This document shows, piece after piece, positions 1 to 10,264 of a stretch of 38,525 nucleotides of DNA (position 1 is its first letter; every line of letters begins with the position of its first letter). The position numbers and the translations under genes were made by a program. This DNA is from Lachnospiraceae bacterium (GTDB lineage: Bacteria; Bacillota; Clostridia; Lachnospirales; Lachnospiraceae), in the NCBI GenBank assembly GCA_024693925.1, contig JAILKH010000093.1, positions 1 to 38,525 of the forward strand. The letters run 5' to 3'. The notes beneath the pieces were generated by a model. That model made no database searches. It was not told the origin of the DNA and saw only the letters and a program-made list of their open reading frames with translations.

Positions 1-234
1 AGAGCCTATAGGAATACCTGTTTTTTTCTCGATTATTATAAATTGAATGACTTTACCTTTATCCACCTTATTCTTTAACCAGTTCAGATGATCCTCACGG
101 GTAATATCTTTTTTATAAAGGAAATTTTTCTTTACATTATAGGAATTTCTCCATTTAAGTATGAGATCCGTATCTTCTTCCGTTATAAACTTATATATTA
201 GATTTTCACTTTCAATATTACTCAATATTTCCAT
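1..234 (-). CDS. GNAT-family N-acetyltransferase, N-terminal part (cut by window edge)
   Basis: This is an open frame of 78 codons from an ATG at 232-234, running off the low-coordinate end of the window, so only the N-terminal half is visible. The translation begins MEILSNIESENLIYKF and contains DLILKWRNSYNV, then REDHLNWL and VIQFIIIEKKTGIPIGS. The D-x-x-x-x-x-x-WRN pattern followed by a 'HxxWL' segment and a beta strand ending in IG is typical of RimJ/RimL-like acetyltransferases, including the PseH type that acetylates amino sugars. The start lies 17 nt after the stop of the upstream membrane protein gene, so it is probably the last visible gene of the 6.3-0 kb glycan operon. The acetyl-CoA loop (Q/RxxGxG/A) lies outside the window. 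The context suggests amino-sugar or surface-glycan acetylation, but this is inference. Confidence 0.75.
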   Translation of the reverse strand, partial: MEILSNIESENLIYKFITEEDTDLILKWRNSYNVKKNFLYKKDITREDHLNWLKNKVDKGKVIQFIIIEKKTGIPIGS

Positions 235-251
235 TATAGATACCTGTAAAT

Positions 252-2444
252 TTAAATACTGATTCTTTTTGACCTTATCGCTCTTATTGTCAAATATAAT
301 ACATTATACATCATCCATACCAGTCCGCAAACCAGCGAAAAAACAAATAATATGATATATATCTTCTTTACTGCATATCTTATATGCATATCCTGCTTTT
401 CTTCGGATCGGGTCAGGTATACTCTGACCCGGTTTCTGTTCCCTTTCTCCAGCTTCAATTCTTTACCATTCTGATCATAAGCTGTATAACCCTCATAATA
501 GAATAACGGAAATTCCATATATTCATTATTTCCACTGCAGGTATAACTGCAGTCAATATCGGTATTTATCTTACTGTATGAATATGCTTTTATCTTATCA
601 TAATCCGAAAACTCACCGGTATCCGTAGAATACCATTCACTAAGAGTTCCCTCCGGCAGATAATCTTCCATAACAGTGTTTATCTCTCCCGCAAGGGTAT
701 CATTAAATAATTTATCTCCCGTATAGTAATCATAAAAATTAATGATCACTCCAAACGTAAAAGCCGCACCGATTATATTCCGTATCCTTTTTCTTGCCCG
801 TGTACGTGAGTCCAGATTACTGCATACCACTTCTGCGGCAACATAAGCCACATACGGTACCGCCAGAAAATGAAATCTTAAAGGATATTGCATCATGGAA
901 AGAAAGACATCAATAATACGTATTTTTCCGAAAACAAACCAGGGAAACACCGGCAAAGCCATACAAACCGATATAAATCCTATAGAAAAAATACCGCGTC
1001 CGAATTTTGTAAGATTTCCCGATTTTCTTACTCCGACATAAGAAACAATAAGTACAACAAGTGCTATTAAGTTATTGATCTCTCTTTGAAACTCTACCGG
1101 ATAATGATAAAAATCCGTCCAGGCAAGGGCTTCCCGGTTCCATTTGGTAAAATAAAAATCAAAAAATGGCAGGAGCGTACCTATAGACAAAATCACAAAA
1201 GCCGTCGCAGCTTTTAACAGAGAATATAAAACTCCTTTCTCCGTAAGTTTTTTTATATGAAACAGTATATAAAGCATTAAAGCTATGACCGACAAGGCAA
1301 AACCCATAACATGGGAACAGGACATTCCCCATAAACCCACCGCTATATATTTCCATCTAAAGCCTCTTTTATTCAGAGTTTCATGCATTCCCACAACTAA
1401 AAAAGGCAAAAATACAAGCGCAGTCCCCATTCCCGCTCCGGCTCCGAGCCCCATCATAACAAATAAACGAAAAGGTTCAAGAAGATAAAAAACCGCACCG
1501 ATAACTCCCCATCTTATGGATGAAAACATTCTTTCCGCACAGACAAAAGCCACAACGGCCGTCGCGATATTAACCATTATCATATACAGATTATAAGAAA
1601 AGGGAACCGAAACATTTAATAATCTTAACAACGCCGGAATATACAAAAACAGGCCCGGCTGCAGAACTATCAATTCTCCGTACTGATTGGCATAATTAGG
1701 ACCTATTATAACAGGAAACTGTCCGTCACGTAACCCCTGCGATATTGCCTCTATACGTTTCATGTGCGCCTGTGTATCAATTTCATAATAAGTTCCTCTT
1801 ACCATAAAAGGGATATTTACGATTACGAGAGTAATAACAAAAAGCCCCACATAAGACCAGCCGGTAAAGGTAAGCTTCAGTCTGTTAAAAACCAGAATAA
1901 AGATAACCAGAACAGCTGCCGTTAAAACCGCCAAAACCATGTACACATAATAATCCCTGTACAAATGCTTACATGATCTGATACTTAAATTGTTTAATCT
2001 GAATTCTCCGTCCCCGGATTGATAAAACTTGATCTTTCCTCTGTCGGTACCATTGGGTAAAACCAGTCTTTCATCACTGATCTTTACTACCTCCCCATAG
2101 GTTGGCGAAAGCTCTATATTATACACACAGTCATTATTTCCCTGCACCAAAAGACTTACAGGTATATCCGAATAGTACTCTATTTCGATCACATAACCGC
2201 CCACAGGTAAAATAAACGGTTTTGTTGCAAATATATAATCTCCGGAAGCCTTATCCGACCTTATAATACCCTCCGTAAATACCGCATCTTTCAATTCCAT
2301 ATTTTCCAAAGCAAAATCATACTCATAAGTCGTTTTTTGTTTCTTCAAAGCCACGGCTATTATAAAGAGCATGGAAATGACCACAAAGAATATAGCTGCC
2401 GTCTTCTGTTTAAATGTAAGCTTAATATAAAAATCTCTTTTCAT
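252..2444 (-). CDS. GT-C-like polytopic membrane protein (PTPS-related membrane family)
   Basis: This 730-residue integral membrane protein has one N-terminal membrane segment (about 14-33), an extracytoplasmic beta-rich stretch (about 40-155), then many hydrophobic helices from about 165 to 550, an extracytoplasmic C-terminal domain, and a last helix near 695-715. In the first loop after the second helix there is D223-TQA-H227, followed by a 'ISQGLRDGQFP' segment. An acidic residue plus His in this position, followed by G-x-x-P, is the pattern of GT-C-fold glycosyltransferases and of the 'PTPS-related membrane protein' family. The ATG overlaps the stop codon of the preceding acyltransferase gene (ATGA), indicating translational coupling. 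The likely role is transfer of a lipid-linked sugar onto an exported glycan or protein. The acceptor and sugar are unknown, and the catalytic assignment rests only on topology and the D/H motif. Confidence 0.75.
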   Translation of the reverse strand: MKRDFYIKLTFKQKTAAIFFVVISMLFIIAVALKKQKTTYEYDFALENMELKDAVFTEGIIRSDKASGDYIFATKPFILPVGGYVIEIEYYSDIPVSLLVQGNNDCVYNIELSPTYGEVVKISDERLVLPNGTDRGKIKFYQSGDGEFRLNNLSIRSCKHLYRDYYVYMVLAVLTAAVLVIFILVFNRLKLTFTGWSYVGLFVITLVIVNIPFMVRGTYYEIDTQAHMKRIEAISQGLRDGQFPVIIGPNYANQYGELIVLQPGLFLYIPALLRLLNVSVPFSYNLYMIMVNIATAVVAFVCAERMFSSIRWGVIGAVFYLLEPFRLFVMMGLGAGAGMGTALVFLPFLVVGMHETLNKRGFRWKYIAVGLWGMSCSHVMGFALSVIALMLYILFHIKKLTEKGVLYSLLKAATAFVILSIGTLLPFFDFYFTKWNREALAWTDFYHYPVEFQREINNLIALVVLIVSYVGVRKSGNLTKFGRGIFSIGFISVCMALPVFPWFVFGKIRIIDVFLSMMQYPLRFHFLAVPYVAYVAAEVVCSNLDSRTRARKRIRNIIGAAFTFGVIINFYDYYTGDKLFNDTLAGEINTVMEDYLPEGTLSEWYSTDTGEFSDYDKIKAYSYSKINTDIDCSYTCSGNNEYMEFPLFYYEGYTAYDQNGKELKLEKGNRNRVRVYLTRSEEKQDMHIRYAVKKIYIILFVFSLVCGLVWMMYNVLYLTIRAIRSKRISI

Positions 2445-3508
2445 TTCTTCCCTGATTTAAACAAAATATTTGTCTTAACAAACTTAATTATAATAACCGG
2501 GATCATACCTAAAAGAAAAACGGAAATCAGATACGGAATAAAAACCGGTATCGGACACCCTTTATTAAATATCCTGTAAACATTTATGCATACATCTTCC
2601 CGTAATACCTCTTCAAATAAATAAATTATAAATATACCGCTTCCCACATAATTGATAAGACGTGTTAACATCATGGATTTTATACCATCGCCGCACATAT
2701 TTTTTATCAGATAAAATATACAGAATGCCGGTATAAAAACCATACTTTCTATATAGGAAAAACTCCACTGTCCTTTTTTTACAAATTCACCATATGTTAA
2801 TATATAACAACCGAAAACATTTATTATAATAAGCAATACCCCGAAGGTTCCCCTGCGAAAAAATAAAGGAACCTTATTTCCTGTGTCATTATTAAGTTTA
2901 TCAAAACCCGTATCTATACAATATCCCATAACCGGATACAAAATACCCACAGATAACAAGGGTATGTTAAAGTATGTTATCCCTCCCGCAAATCCGGTTA
3001 AAAACGGCATAATAAATCCAAAGGAAACAGCCAGCACCGCAAAATAACCTTTCTCTTTATCATCCAGATTAACCGTCATTTTCCTCAAAAAAGGAAGCAT
3101 CATCAAAAACGCTATATACACATATAAAAACCATAGCGGAGTTACGATCGGTTGCATATACACCATTTTCAAAAAATAAACAATGCTGAAACCATATTCC
3201 GGATGTTTTAAATACAACCTTATATAATAAAACAATGATATCAGGATAAGGACAAAAAACATTTTTACGACCCGTTTAAAAAATAAATCTTTAAACGTTT
3301 CTTTTTTAGGGATAAGCAGGGCTCCCGATACCATAAAAAACAAAGGAACCCCCGTCTTTGACAGATTAGATAATAATACGGAAATAAACCTTATAAGTCC
3401 CGATTCCGTCACTGAAAAGAATTCATATCCATACTGTCCGGTATGATTAAACAATACGCATATAAATGCTATGATCCTTATTACTTCCAAATAAACCTTC
3501 TTCTTCAT
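2441..3508 (-). CDS. Acyltransferase-3 family membrane O-acyltransferase
   Basis: The protein has 355 residues and about ten hydrophobic helices. It starts MKKKVYLEVIRIIAFICVLFNH, with Arg11 and His22 in the first helix. This R-x10-H arrangement is the active-site hallmark of the acyltransferase-3 family (OatA, NolX/ExoZ and WecH types). A further 'TGVPLFFMVSGALL' segment in helix 2 matches the family's FF-x-x-SG signature. Family members move acetyl or similar groups across the membrane onto sugar hydroxyls. There is no fused SGNH domain, unlike OatA, so this is the short membrane-only form. It lies between two GT-C-like genes (7 nt from the preceding stop, 4-nt overlap with the next gene), so it probably decorates the glycan made by its neighbours. 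Confidence 0.88.
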   Translation of the reverse strand: MKKKVYLEVIRIIAFICVLFNHTGQYGYEFFSVTESGLIRFISVLLSNLSKTGVPLFFMVSGALLIPKKETFKDLFFKRVVKMFFVLILISLFYYIRLYLKHPEYGFSIVYFLKMVYMQPIVTPLWFLYVYIAFLMMLPFLRKMTVNLDDKEKGYFAVLAVSFGFIMPFLTGFAGGITYFNIPLLSVGILYPVMGYCIDTGFDKLNNDTGNKVPLFFRRGTFGVLLIIINVFGCYILTYGEFVKKGQWSFSYIESMVFIPAFCIFYLIKNMCGDGIKSMMLTRLINYVGSGIFIIYLFEEVLREDVCINVYRIFNKGCPIPVFIPYLISVFLLGMIPVIIIKFVKTNILFKSGKK

Positions 3509-3514
3509 TTACCT

Positions 3515-5377
3515 TCACTCACCAAACTCAACAATACAATTTAAATCCTCATCATATTTATATATTTTTCCTCCCACATTATCTATATCTTCCGCAAATG
3601 CAGATTTAACCGTATCCAGCTTATCTCCCGATCTTATCAGACGATCGGAAAAATAAACATAATATGCACTTTCATCCAGGCATTTATATAATAATTCCTC
3701 CGAATGGTCAGTATCCGGATTTTCGACCATATATTCCGCCGGAATCAAAGGTATAAGATCATAAAGCATACCACGCGAATAAACAGAATTTCCCTCACTT
3801 GTGACCACCATCACGGTCCTCACTTCCAGATCCTCGACTTTAAATTTTTCAATCTCTTTACGGACCTCCATGGTTTCTTCATATTCTTTTAAATGCTTAC
3901 TCATATAACGAGACGGTACAAGATTATTTACAAGGTTTTCCCAAGGCATACACATTACGAAAACGGCAATAAGAACGCTAAACCTCCAATCTTCTTTACT
4001 CCCTTTTTTATCTTTGAGGGACGCATTAATACATACTATCATCAAAACAAGATATAACACAGCCAATGCATATGTACCCAGATATCTGTCAATACTGGAC
4101 ATACTCTCTGCTTCCCACCGGTCAAACACAAAAAGATAAGTATATAATAATACCAGCAGATAACCGATAAGTCCCATTCCCACAACCGCAAATCCGATAT
4201 ACCACTTTTTCCTTACCTGACCCTGCAATACAAGTGTCGCAAGCAGAAGACACACCAAAAAAATCACTCCGAACAATGTTAAACCGTTATTTTCAAGACT
4301 TAAATGATATGAAAACAGATCATTAATAAAATCCCTTACGGTAGAATTTGCATATTCGGGAAAATCAATTCCCCGTCCGCTGATACTCTGAGAAAGCTTA
4401 CCCGATAAATACACCGAATTACCTTTAAGATTACAAAAAATTTTCCAGGATAAATAGAATCCCGTACTGATCCCCGCATCAACAAACCACATTAGAGGAC
4501 CGCTTGTTTTTTTATATCCTTTCTTTTTACAATATATATATTCTCCGATCCCTATCACTGCCCAGGTACCAAGTGCTATACAGGTAAAGATAAATGCAAT
4601 TTGCTTAATAAGCGTTAAACAGCTTAGAGAAAGTAATATCTTCAAATGACAGAACTTATCCTTTCTGTCCACACAGATAATATGGATAAGGGCATAACCA
4701 AACAGACACGCCATAAGAGTATCCATAGATAAACTCTCTAACAATTCATACATAAACAAAAACGGCAGTCCGAATGCTGATAACCCGAGAAATACATTCT
4801 TTACCGGGCCGTTTTTATAATTCAATTGTTTAAACAAAGGCAAAATGCAGGTATATATCAAAAACATCTTGTACCGAAACATCAAAGGTTCATCAAAACC
4901 TCCCTGCCCCAGAAACCCCCAATAAAAGAAGAGCTGCATAAGCGGCAGATAACTTCTGTACAAAGTGGCACTATGACTTCCTGTCGGCATAGTTCCGTAA
5001 TAATACATATCTTTGGGAAAAGTGGCATTATAATGAAAATCATCCCAAACGGTAATAAAATGATTACTGTAAGCAATAAACATAATTGTAAGCACCAGTA
5101 AATAAAAAAGAAAACCGGGTTTTATAAGGATTTCTTTAAGTCTTATCTTGTCGGGAAATAATCTTTTCTTTTTTATAACATAAAAAAGAACGATAAGAAC
5201 AAAAACTATAAGACTTGCCTCATAGGAATGATGTGCCTTACCCAGGATTGCTATTACATAAAGCATTAGCAGTAATGAAAAAACCGCCACGGGAATCACA
5301 TCTTCTATTTCCTTCTGCAAATAATCCGCCAAAATAAGAGCAATAACCAATATAAGCAACAGATTTACTATATACAT
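3515..5377 (-). CDS. Large polytopic membrane protein, putative GT-C glycosyltransferase
   Basis: This 620-residue protein has roughly twelve to fourteen hydrophobic helices and a soluble C-terminal tail of about 130 residues (from about 490). After the fourth helix comes WDDFHYN (111-117), an acidic pair plus His in the first large external loop. This is where GT-C enzymes carry their catalytic acidic residue. I do not recognise a named family beyond this. The C-terminal tail contains a VVTSEGNSVYSRG segment and resembles the extracytoplasmic tails seen on polyprenyl-phosphate-sugar-dependent transferases. The ATG is preceded by GGAGAG at good spacing. It is followed 7 nt later by the acyltransferase gene and preceded by the DUF5672 gene, which supports one operon for a surface glycan. 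Confidence 0.65.
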   Translation of the reverse strand: MYIVNLLLILVIALILADYLQKEIEDVIPVAVFSLLLMLYVIAILGKAHHSYEASLIVFVLIVLFYVIKKKRLFPDKIRLKEILIKPGFLFYLLVLTIMFIAYSNHFITVWDDFHYNATFPKDMYYYGTMPTGSHSATLYRSYLPLMQLFFYWGFLGQGGFDEPLMFRYKMFLIYTCILPLFKQLNYKNGPVKNVFLGLSAFGLPFLFMYELLESLSMDTLMACLFGYALIHIICVDRKDKFCHLKILLSLSCLTLIKQIAFIFTCIALGTWAVIGIGEYIYCKKKGYKKTSGPLMWFVDAGISTGFYLSWKIFCNLKGNSVYLSGKLSQSISGRGIDFPEYANSTVRDFINDLFSYHLSLENNGLTLFGVIFLVCLLLATLVLQGQVRKKWYIGFAVVGMGLIGYLLVLLYTYLFVFDRWEAESMSSIDRYLGTYALAVLYLVLMIVCINASLKDKKGSKEDWRFSVLIAVFVMCMPWENLVNNLVPSRYMSKHLKEYEETMEVRKEIEKFKVEDLEVRTVMVVTSEGNSVYSRGMLYDLIPLIPAEYMVENPDTDHSEELLYKCLDESAYYVYFSDRLIRSGDKLDTVKSAFAEDIDNVGGKIYKYDEDLNCIVEFGE

Positions 5378-5432
5378 AACAATACTCTCCGATCAGCAAA
5401 ATATAACTTAACTTAGCCCGGTATACCTTGTT

Positions 5433-6278
5433 CTACCTGCTTTTTTGCAACAATTCCGGATAAAACTTCCTCCAGGCATGAACCGCATAAGGAATATTTC
5501 CTTTTTCAATTTCTTCTCTCATGTTCTCTTCAAGCGCAAAACCCTTTGCATCTTCAAAAGATGCGGCATTATAATCCGTTAAGCTATCATATGCAAACCA
5601 TGAAAAAAACATATCCTCATTAAAACGCCAGTAAAAATCAATAAGATTCTTCTTACGGATTATCAGATTATAAGAATTCATAATATGACGCAATGAAAAA
5701 CCACCGTTACCAACGGTGATCTCCTCCGGATACTTTACTATAACAAGTTTAAATCTGTCTTTTACGGTATATGGTTTACAAAAGGGACCTTTCGGCCAGA
5801 CTGCACCCCAATAATCATATTTTTTCTGTTTTGATATCCCTATAAATTCTTCCAGTGTATGTTCCGTATTAACTATATACGTATCGGTCTGAGCGATCAG
5901 CATATATTCATAATCCAGAAAAGAACGATAAAACTCTTCGGACAACAATAAACGACTGTAACTTTTATTGGATTTAAAATACTTTCTTTTAAATTGTTTA
6001 AAATGAATATTATTAACAAACAGTTCTTTGGTTGACCCATTTGGTCTATCTGTTATATCCTTTTTAAAAATATCTATTATTATCTCCTCATATGCAAATA
6101 TATCCATTGTAAAAGGATGAATAAAAAAAATATCGTAATCCTTTAAAATACTGCAGTTCCTCTTTATTGAAATCACTTCATCATCCGTCGGGACTATATT
6201 ATATATAGGGATTATCACACAACAATCTTTCATCGTACCATACCACTGTATTAAATATTTTTTCGGATTCATAACCAC
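5433..6278 (-). CDS. DUF5672-family glycosyltransferase-like protein
   Basis: This cytosolic protein has recognisable DUF5672 landmarks in order: CCVIIPIYN near the N-terminus, YMLIAQTDTYIV (a D-x-D-like nucleotide-sugar/metal site), YDYWGAVWP, VGNGGFSLR and a C-terminal WRKFYPELL. DUF5672 proteins have a GT-A-like fold and occur in polysaccharide loci, where they are presumed to be glycosyltransferases. The open frame reaches a TTG at 6317, but I place the start at the GTG at 6276-6278. That GTG has AGGAAG six bases upstream, whereas the TTG coincides with the start site predicted from the extended -10 box at 6324-6332. An ATG at 6270-6272 is the other option. It is the first gene of the operon that continues to the window edge. 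Confidence 0.75.
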   Translation of the reverse strand: MVMNPKKYLIQWYGTMKDCCVIIPIYNIVPTDDEVISIKRNCSILKDYDIFFIHPFTMDIFAYEEIIIDIFKKDITDRPNGSTKELFVNNIHFKQFKRKYFKSNKSYSRLLLSEEFYRSFLDYEYMLIAQTDTYIVNTEHTLEEFIGISKQKKYDYWGAVWPKGPFCKPYTVKDRFKLVIVKYPEEITVGNGGFSLRHIMNSYNLIIRKKNLIDFYWRFNEDMFFSWFAYDSLTDYNAASFEDAKGFALEENMREEIEKGNIPYAVHAWRKFYPELLQKSR

Positions 6279-6323
6279 ATCAAACTTCCTTATGGATACA
6301 TTTATCCTTTCCACCAAATCAAG

Positions 6324-6332
6324 ATTATAACA
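6324..6332 (-). promoter_or_regulatory. Extended -10 promoter for the 6.3-0 kb glycan operon
   Basis: Reading the minus strand, 6332-6324 is TGTTATAAT: a perfect TATAAT preceded by TG at the extended -10 position. No good -35 is present at 17 nt (TAGAAG only), which is common for extended -10 promoters. It lies directly downstream of the groEL terminator, so a fresh promoter is expected here. The predicted start site is near 6317, giving a leader of about 40 nt to the GTG start. Confidence 0.5.
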
Positions 6333-6362
6333 TGGTTTTTTTTCCGCTTCTACCTTTATATA

Positions 6363-6397
6363 ACAAAAAATAACCCGGTGATAACACCGGGTTATTT
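6363..6397 (-). terminator. Rho-independent terminator of groESL
   Basis: A perfect stem pairs AATAACCCGGTG (6369-6380) with CACCGGGTTATT (6385-6396) around a 4-nt loop. One further A-T pair closes the base. On the minus strand the hairpin is followed by six T residues (6370-6365). It lies about 30 nt past the groEL stop. On the plus strand no T-run follows, so it is directional for groESL. Confidence 0.9.
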
Positions 6398-6425
6398 CAA
6401 CTTCTCTTAATTTATAAAGCTGTAC

Positions 6426-8060
<1,635 letters not shown>

Positions 8061-8109
8061 CTAAATTTATTTACGTCTGATTTTTAAACCGATCTTTATT
8101 TCTTTAAGA

Positions 8110-8394
8110 TCATTCGATCACAGCAAGAATGTCCGACTGTTTAACAATAATATATTCTTCATCATCAAGCTTCACATCCGTTCCCGAATACTTGGAATAT
8201 ATAACCTGCTGTCCTTCTTTAACTTCCATTTTAACTTCTTTACCGTCAACTACTCCTCCGGGGCCAACGGCAATAACCTCTGCCTGCTGAGGTTTTTCTT
8301 TATTCTGTCCCGGTAAAACTATACCCGACTTAGTGGTTTCTTCAGCTTCGAGCTGTTTAAGTACTACTCTGTCACCTAATGGTACTAATCTCAT
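8110..8394 (-). CDS. groES: Co-chaperonin GroES (10 kDa subunit)
   Basis: The 94-residue protein MRLVPLGDRVVLK... contains the mobile-loop region EETTKSGIVLPG that binds GroEL, and the conserved VIAVGPG and YSKYSGTD segments, ending SDILAVIE. The heptameric lid closes the GroEL chamber. The open frame could be extended upstream to 8433, but the ATG at 8392-8394 is the real start: it has AGGAGG eight bases upstream and gives the family's normal length. The extension would begin in the untranslated leader just below the CIRCE operator. It is the first gene of the groESL operon. Confidence 0.98.
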   Translation of the reverse strand: MRLVPLGDRVVLKQLEAEETTKSGIVLPGQNKEKPQQAEVIAVGPGGVVDGKEVKMEVKEGQQVIYSKYSGTDVKLDDEEYIIVKQSDILAVIE

Positions 8395-8445
8395 TATGAT
8401 CGCCTCCTGTAAAATATTAAAAATATTTATCAATCCTGTATTTTG

Positions 8446-8472
8446 TTAGCACTCTTTTCATTCGAGTGCTAA
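8446..8472 (-). promoter_or_regulatory. CIRCE operator (HrcA binding site)
   Basis: The sequence is TTAGCACTC, a 9-base spacer, then GAGTGCTAA, an exact match to the CIRCE consensus. CIRCE is bound by the heat-shock repressor HrcA and also sits in the transcript leader. It lies just downstream of the predicted transcription start and about 50 nt before the groES ATG, the usual arrangement in Firmicutes. hrcA itself is not in the window. Confidence 0.97.
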
Positions 8473-8482
8473 CACAATAATT

Positions 8483-8511
8483 ATAATAATCCTACTTTAT
8501 ATGCTTGTCAA
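8483..8511 (-). promoter_or_regulatory. Vegetative promoter of groESL
   Basis: On the minus strand TTGACA (8511-8506, perfect -35) is followed after exactly 17 bases by TATTAT (8488-8483, five of six matches to -10). The predicted start is near 8476, so the CIRCE operator covers the first transcribed bases. Promoter and operator together explain HrcA repression. Confidence 0.85.
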
Positions 8512-8544
8512 CAGAATTTTTATTTTTTTAGCAATAGTTTTCCC

Positions 8545-9486
8545 TCATTTGTTTTCGACTTTTTTCCTTTGGGCTTCAACTTTATATAATTCCAATTCAA
8601 ATTCCTGACGATTCCTTTGCACTATAGTCTCAAGAAGCATTCCGGAAAATAATGACTGAATGGCCGCCATCATTACAAAACCGCATACTATAAGAGTGGG
8701 AAATCTCGGAACCAGCCCGGTTTCTATATATTCCGCGAATACCGGTAATGCAAACAAGACGGAACAGACTGCCAGAAGCAATGCCAGAGTTCCAAAGAAC
8801 TTTAAAGGTTTATAATTCTTATAAAGTTTTATGATGGTGGTTATAACCTTAAATCCGTCGCTATAAGTATTCAGCTTCGAAACGCTTCCCTCCGGTCTGT
8901 CCCTGTATTCAACCACGACATTATCAAGGAGCATATTTTTATCCACTGCATGTATTGTCATTTCCGTCTCTATCTCAAATCCTTTTGACAAAACGGGAAA
9001 TGATTTTACAAAACGGTAACTAAATGCCCGATATCCGGTCATTATATCTTTTACATCATTATCAAACAGCAAATTGATGGTTTTTCTCACCAGATAATTA
9101 CCCATGTTATGAAAAGGGCGCTTATTCTCTTCGAAATAAGTAGAGGAAAGTCTGTCTCCTATAACCATATCCACTTTTCGCTCTATTACCTTCCTGCACA
9201 TTTCTCTGGAAGGTTCCGCAGGATATGTATCATCACCGTCTACCATCAGATAACATTCCGCATCTATATCCGCAAACATACGGCGTATGACATTTCCCTT
9301 TCCCTGATGATATTCATATCTTACTATTGCACCGGCATCCCTTGCTATCTCGTCGGTCCCATCGGTAGAATTATTATCATATACGTATATTTTTGCTTCC
9401 GGCAAAACCTTTCTGTAATCATTTATTACCTTTGCTATAGTCTTACTCTCATTATAACAGGGAATCAAAACAGCAATATTATCCAT
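8545..9486 (-). CDS. Family 2 glycosyltransferase, polyprenyl-phosphate sugar synthase type with two membrane helices
   Basis: The N-terminal 220 residues are a GT-A domain of the DPM1/GtrB type. They show IPCYNES at 8-14, VYDNNSTDGT at 35-44, the metal/nucleotide site VDGDD at 82-86, and IMTGYRAFS at 148-156. These are followed by two hydrophobic helices (about 230-251 and 263-287) and a charged C-terminal tail. Such enzymes transfer a hexose from a nucleotide sugar to undecaprenyl phosphate on the inner face of the membrane, producing the donor for GT-C enzymes. An AAGGAAGAG ribosome binding site precedes the ATG. It is the last gene of the dgt operon, ending 34 nt upstream of the groESL -35. 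I see no clear terminator between them. Confidence 0.9.
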   Translation of the reverse strand: MDNIAVLIPCYNESKTIAKVINDYRKVLPEAKIYVYDNNSTDGTDEIARDAGAIVRYEYHQGKGNVIRRMFADIDAECYLMVDGDDTYPAEPSREMCRKVIERKVDMVIGDRLSSTYFEENKRPFHNMGNYLVRKTINLLFDNDVKDIMTGYRAFSYRFVKSFPVLSKGFEIETEMTIHAVDKNMLLDNVVVEYRDRPEGSVSKLNTYSDGFKVITTIIKLYKNYKPLKFFGTLALLLAVCSVLFALPVFAEYIETGLVPRFPTLIVCGFVMMAAIQSLFSGMLLETIVQRNRQEFELELYKVEAQRKKVENK

Positions 9487-9513
9487 GATCTATCTCTTCC
9501 TTTTTTAACAGTA

Positions 9514-10251
9514 TTACGGATTATATACCCCGAACAGATTTTTAAAAAGTATACCCATAAGCTCACTGTTTCCCTTAAAAAAACTTATCTTTGTCGGTAT
9601 CTTTCCCTTATTTGGATAAGCTCTGGTAACCGGTATCTCACATACTTTCATTCCCAGTTGTGAAGCCCTTACGGACAGATATGCCAAAAGCTCATATGTT
9701 ACGAAAATTTCCCTTAAGGGTTTAACTCTTTCATCCGTCAGATATCTCATGGAATATGCTCTGTACGCATTCGTAGTATCCGTAAATTTATAATGGGCGG
9801 TAACGGATATTATCGGTGCGTGTATCAATCTTACCGAAATATATCTTATCATTGGAGTATTTATTGCCCTTCCCCCTTTTACAAAACGGGAACCCTGAAC
9901 AAAATCGTATCCCCGGTCCAGCTTATCTATAAAACGGGGAATATCCTCTATACTGTCTTTATCATTTCCATCGATGGTTACTATACCTTTATATCCTCGT
10001 TCATGGGCCCACCACATACCCATTCTGAGCTGTGCACCCTGTCTGCCCTCACTGAGTTTTACAAGTAATGAATTTACACCCTGATCAATAAGTTTTGAAG
10101 CATCCATACTTCCGTCATTTGAACCTCCATCGCAAATAATTATATCCGCATATGAAGATATATTATTATCTTTGGCCCTTTTTAATTCATTATGTATCCT
10201 TTCGCCCTCGTTTATAACAGGGATAAGCACGGCATAGTCTCTGCATTTCAC
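9514..10251 (-). CDS. Family 2 glycosyltransferase (DPM1-like)
   Basis: This is a soluble GT-A glycosyltransferase of about 245 residues with AVLIPVINEGERI at the N-terminus, IICDGGSNDGS, TIDGNDKDS as the acidic donor site, QGSRFVKGG, and a TNAYRAYS segment in the acceptor-side position of DPM1-like enzymes. No membrane helices are present. The frame is open back to a TTG at 10323, which would overlap the preceding acyltransferase gene by 59 nt. I prefer the GTG at 10249-10251, just after that gene's stop and just before the conserved domain. Neither start has a strong ribosome binding site, so coupling to the upstream gene is likely. The probable role is loading of a sugar onto a polyprenyl phosphate carrier, by family and context. 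Confidence 0.85.
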   Translation of the reverse strand: MKCRDYAVLIPVINEGERIHNELKRAKDNNISSYADIIICDGGSNDGSMDASKLIDQGVNSLLVKLSEGRQGAQLRMGMWWAHERGYKGIVTIDGNDKDSIEDIPRFIDKLDRGYDFVQGSRFVKGGRAINTPMIRYISVRLIHAPIISVTAHYKFTDTTNAYRAYSMRYLTDERVKPLREIFVTYELLAYLSVRASQLGMKVCEIPVTRAYPNKGKIPTKISFFKGNSELMGILFKNLFGVYNP

Positions 10252-10264
10252 AGGCTTTTCATCA

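Noticed and set aside
9109-9663. Plus-strand frame of 184 codons across two glycosyltransferase genes
   Set aside because: It is antisense to two well-supported family 2 glycosyltransferases, with no domain and no start signal.
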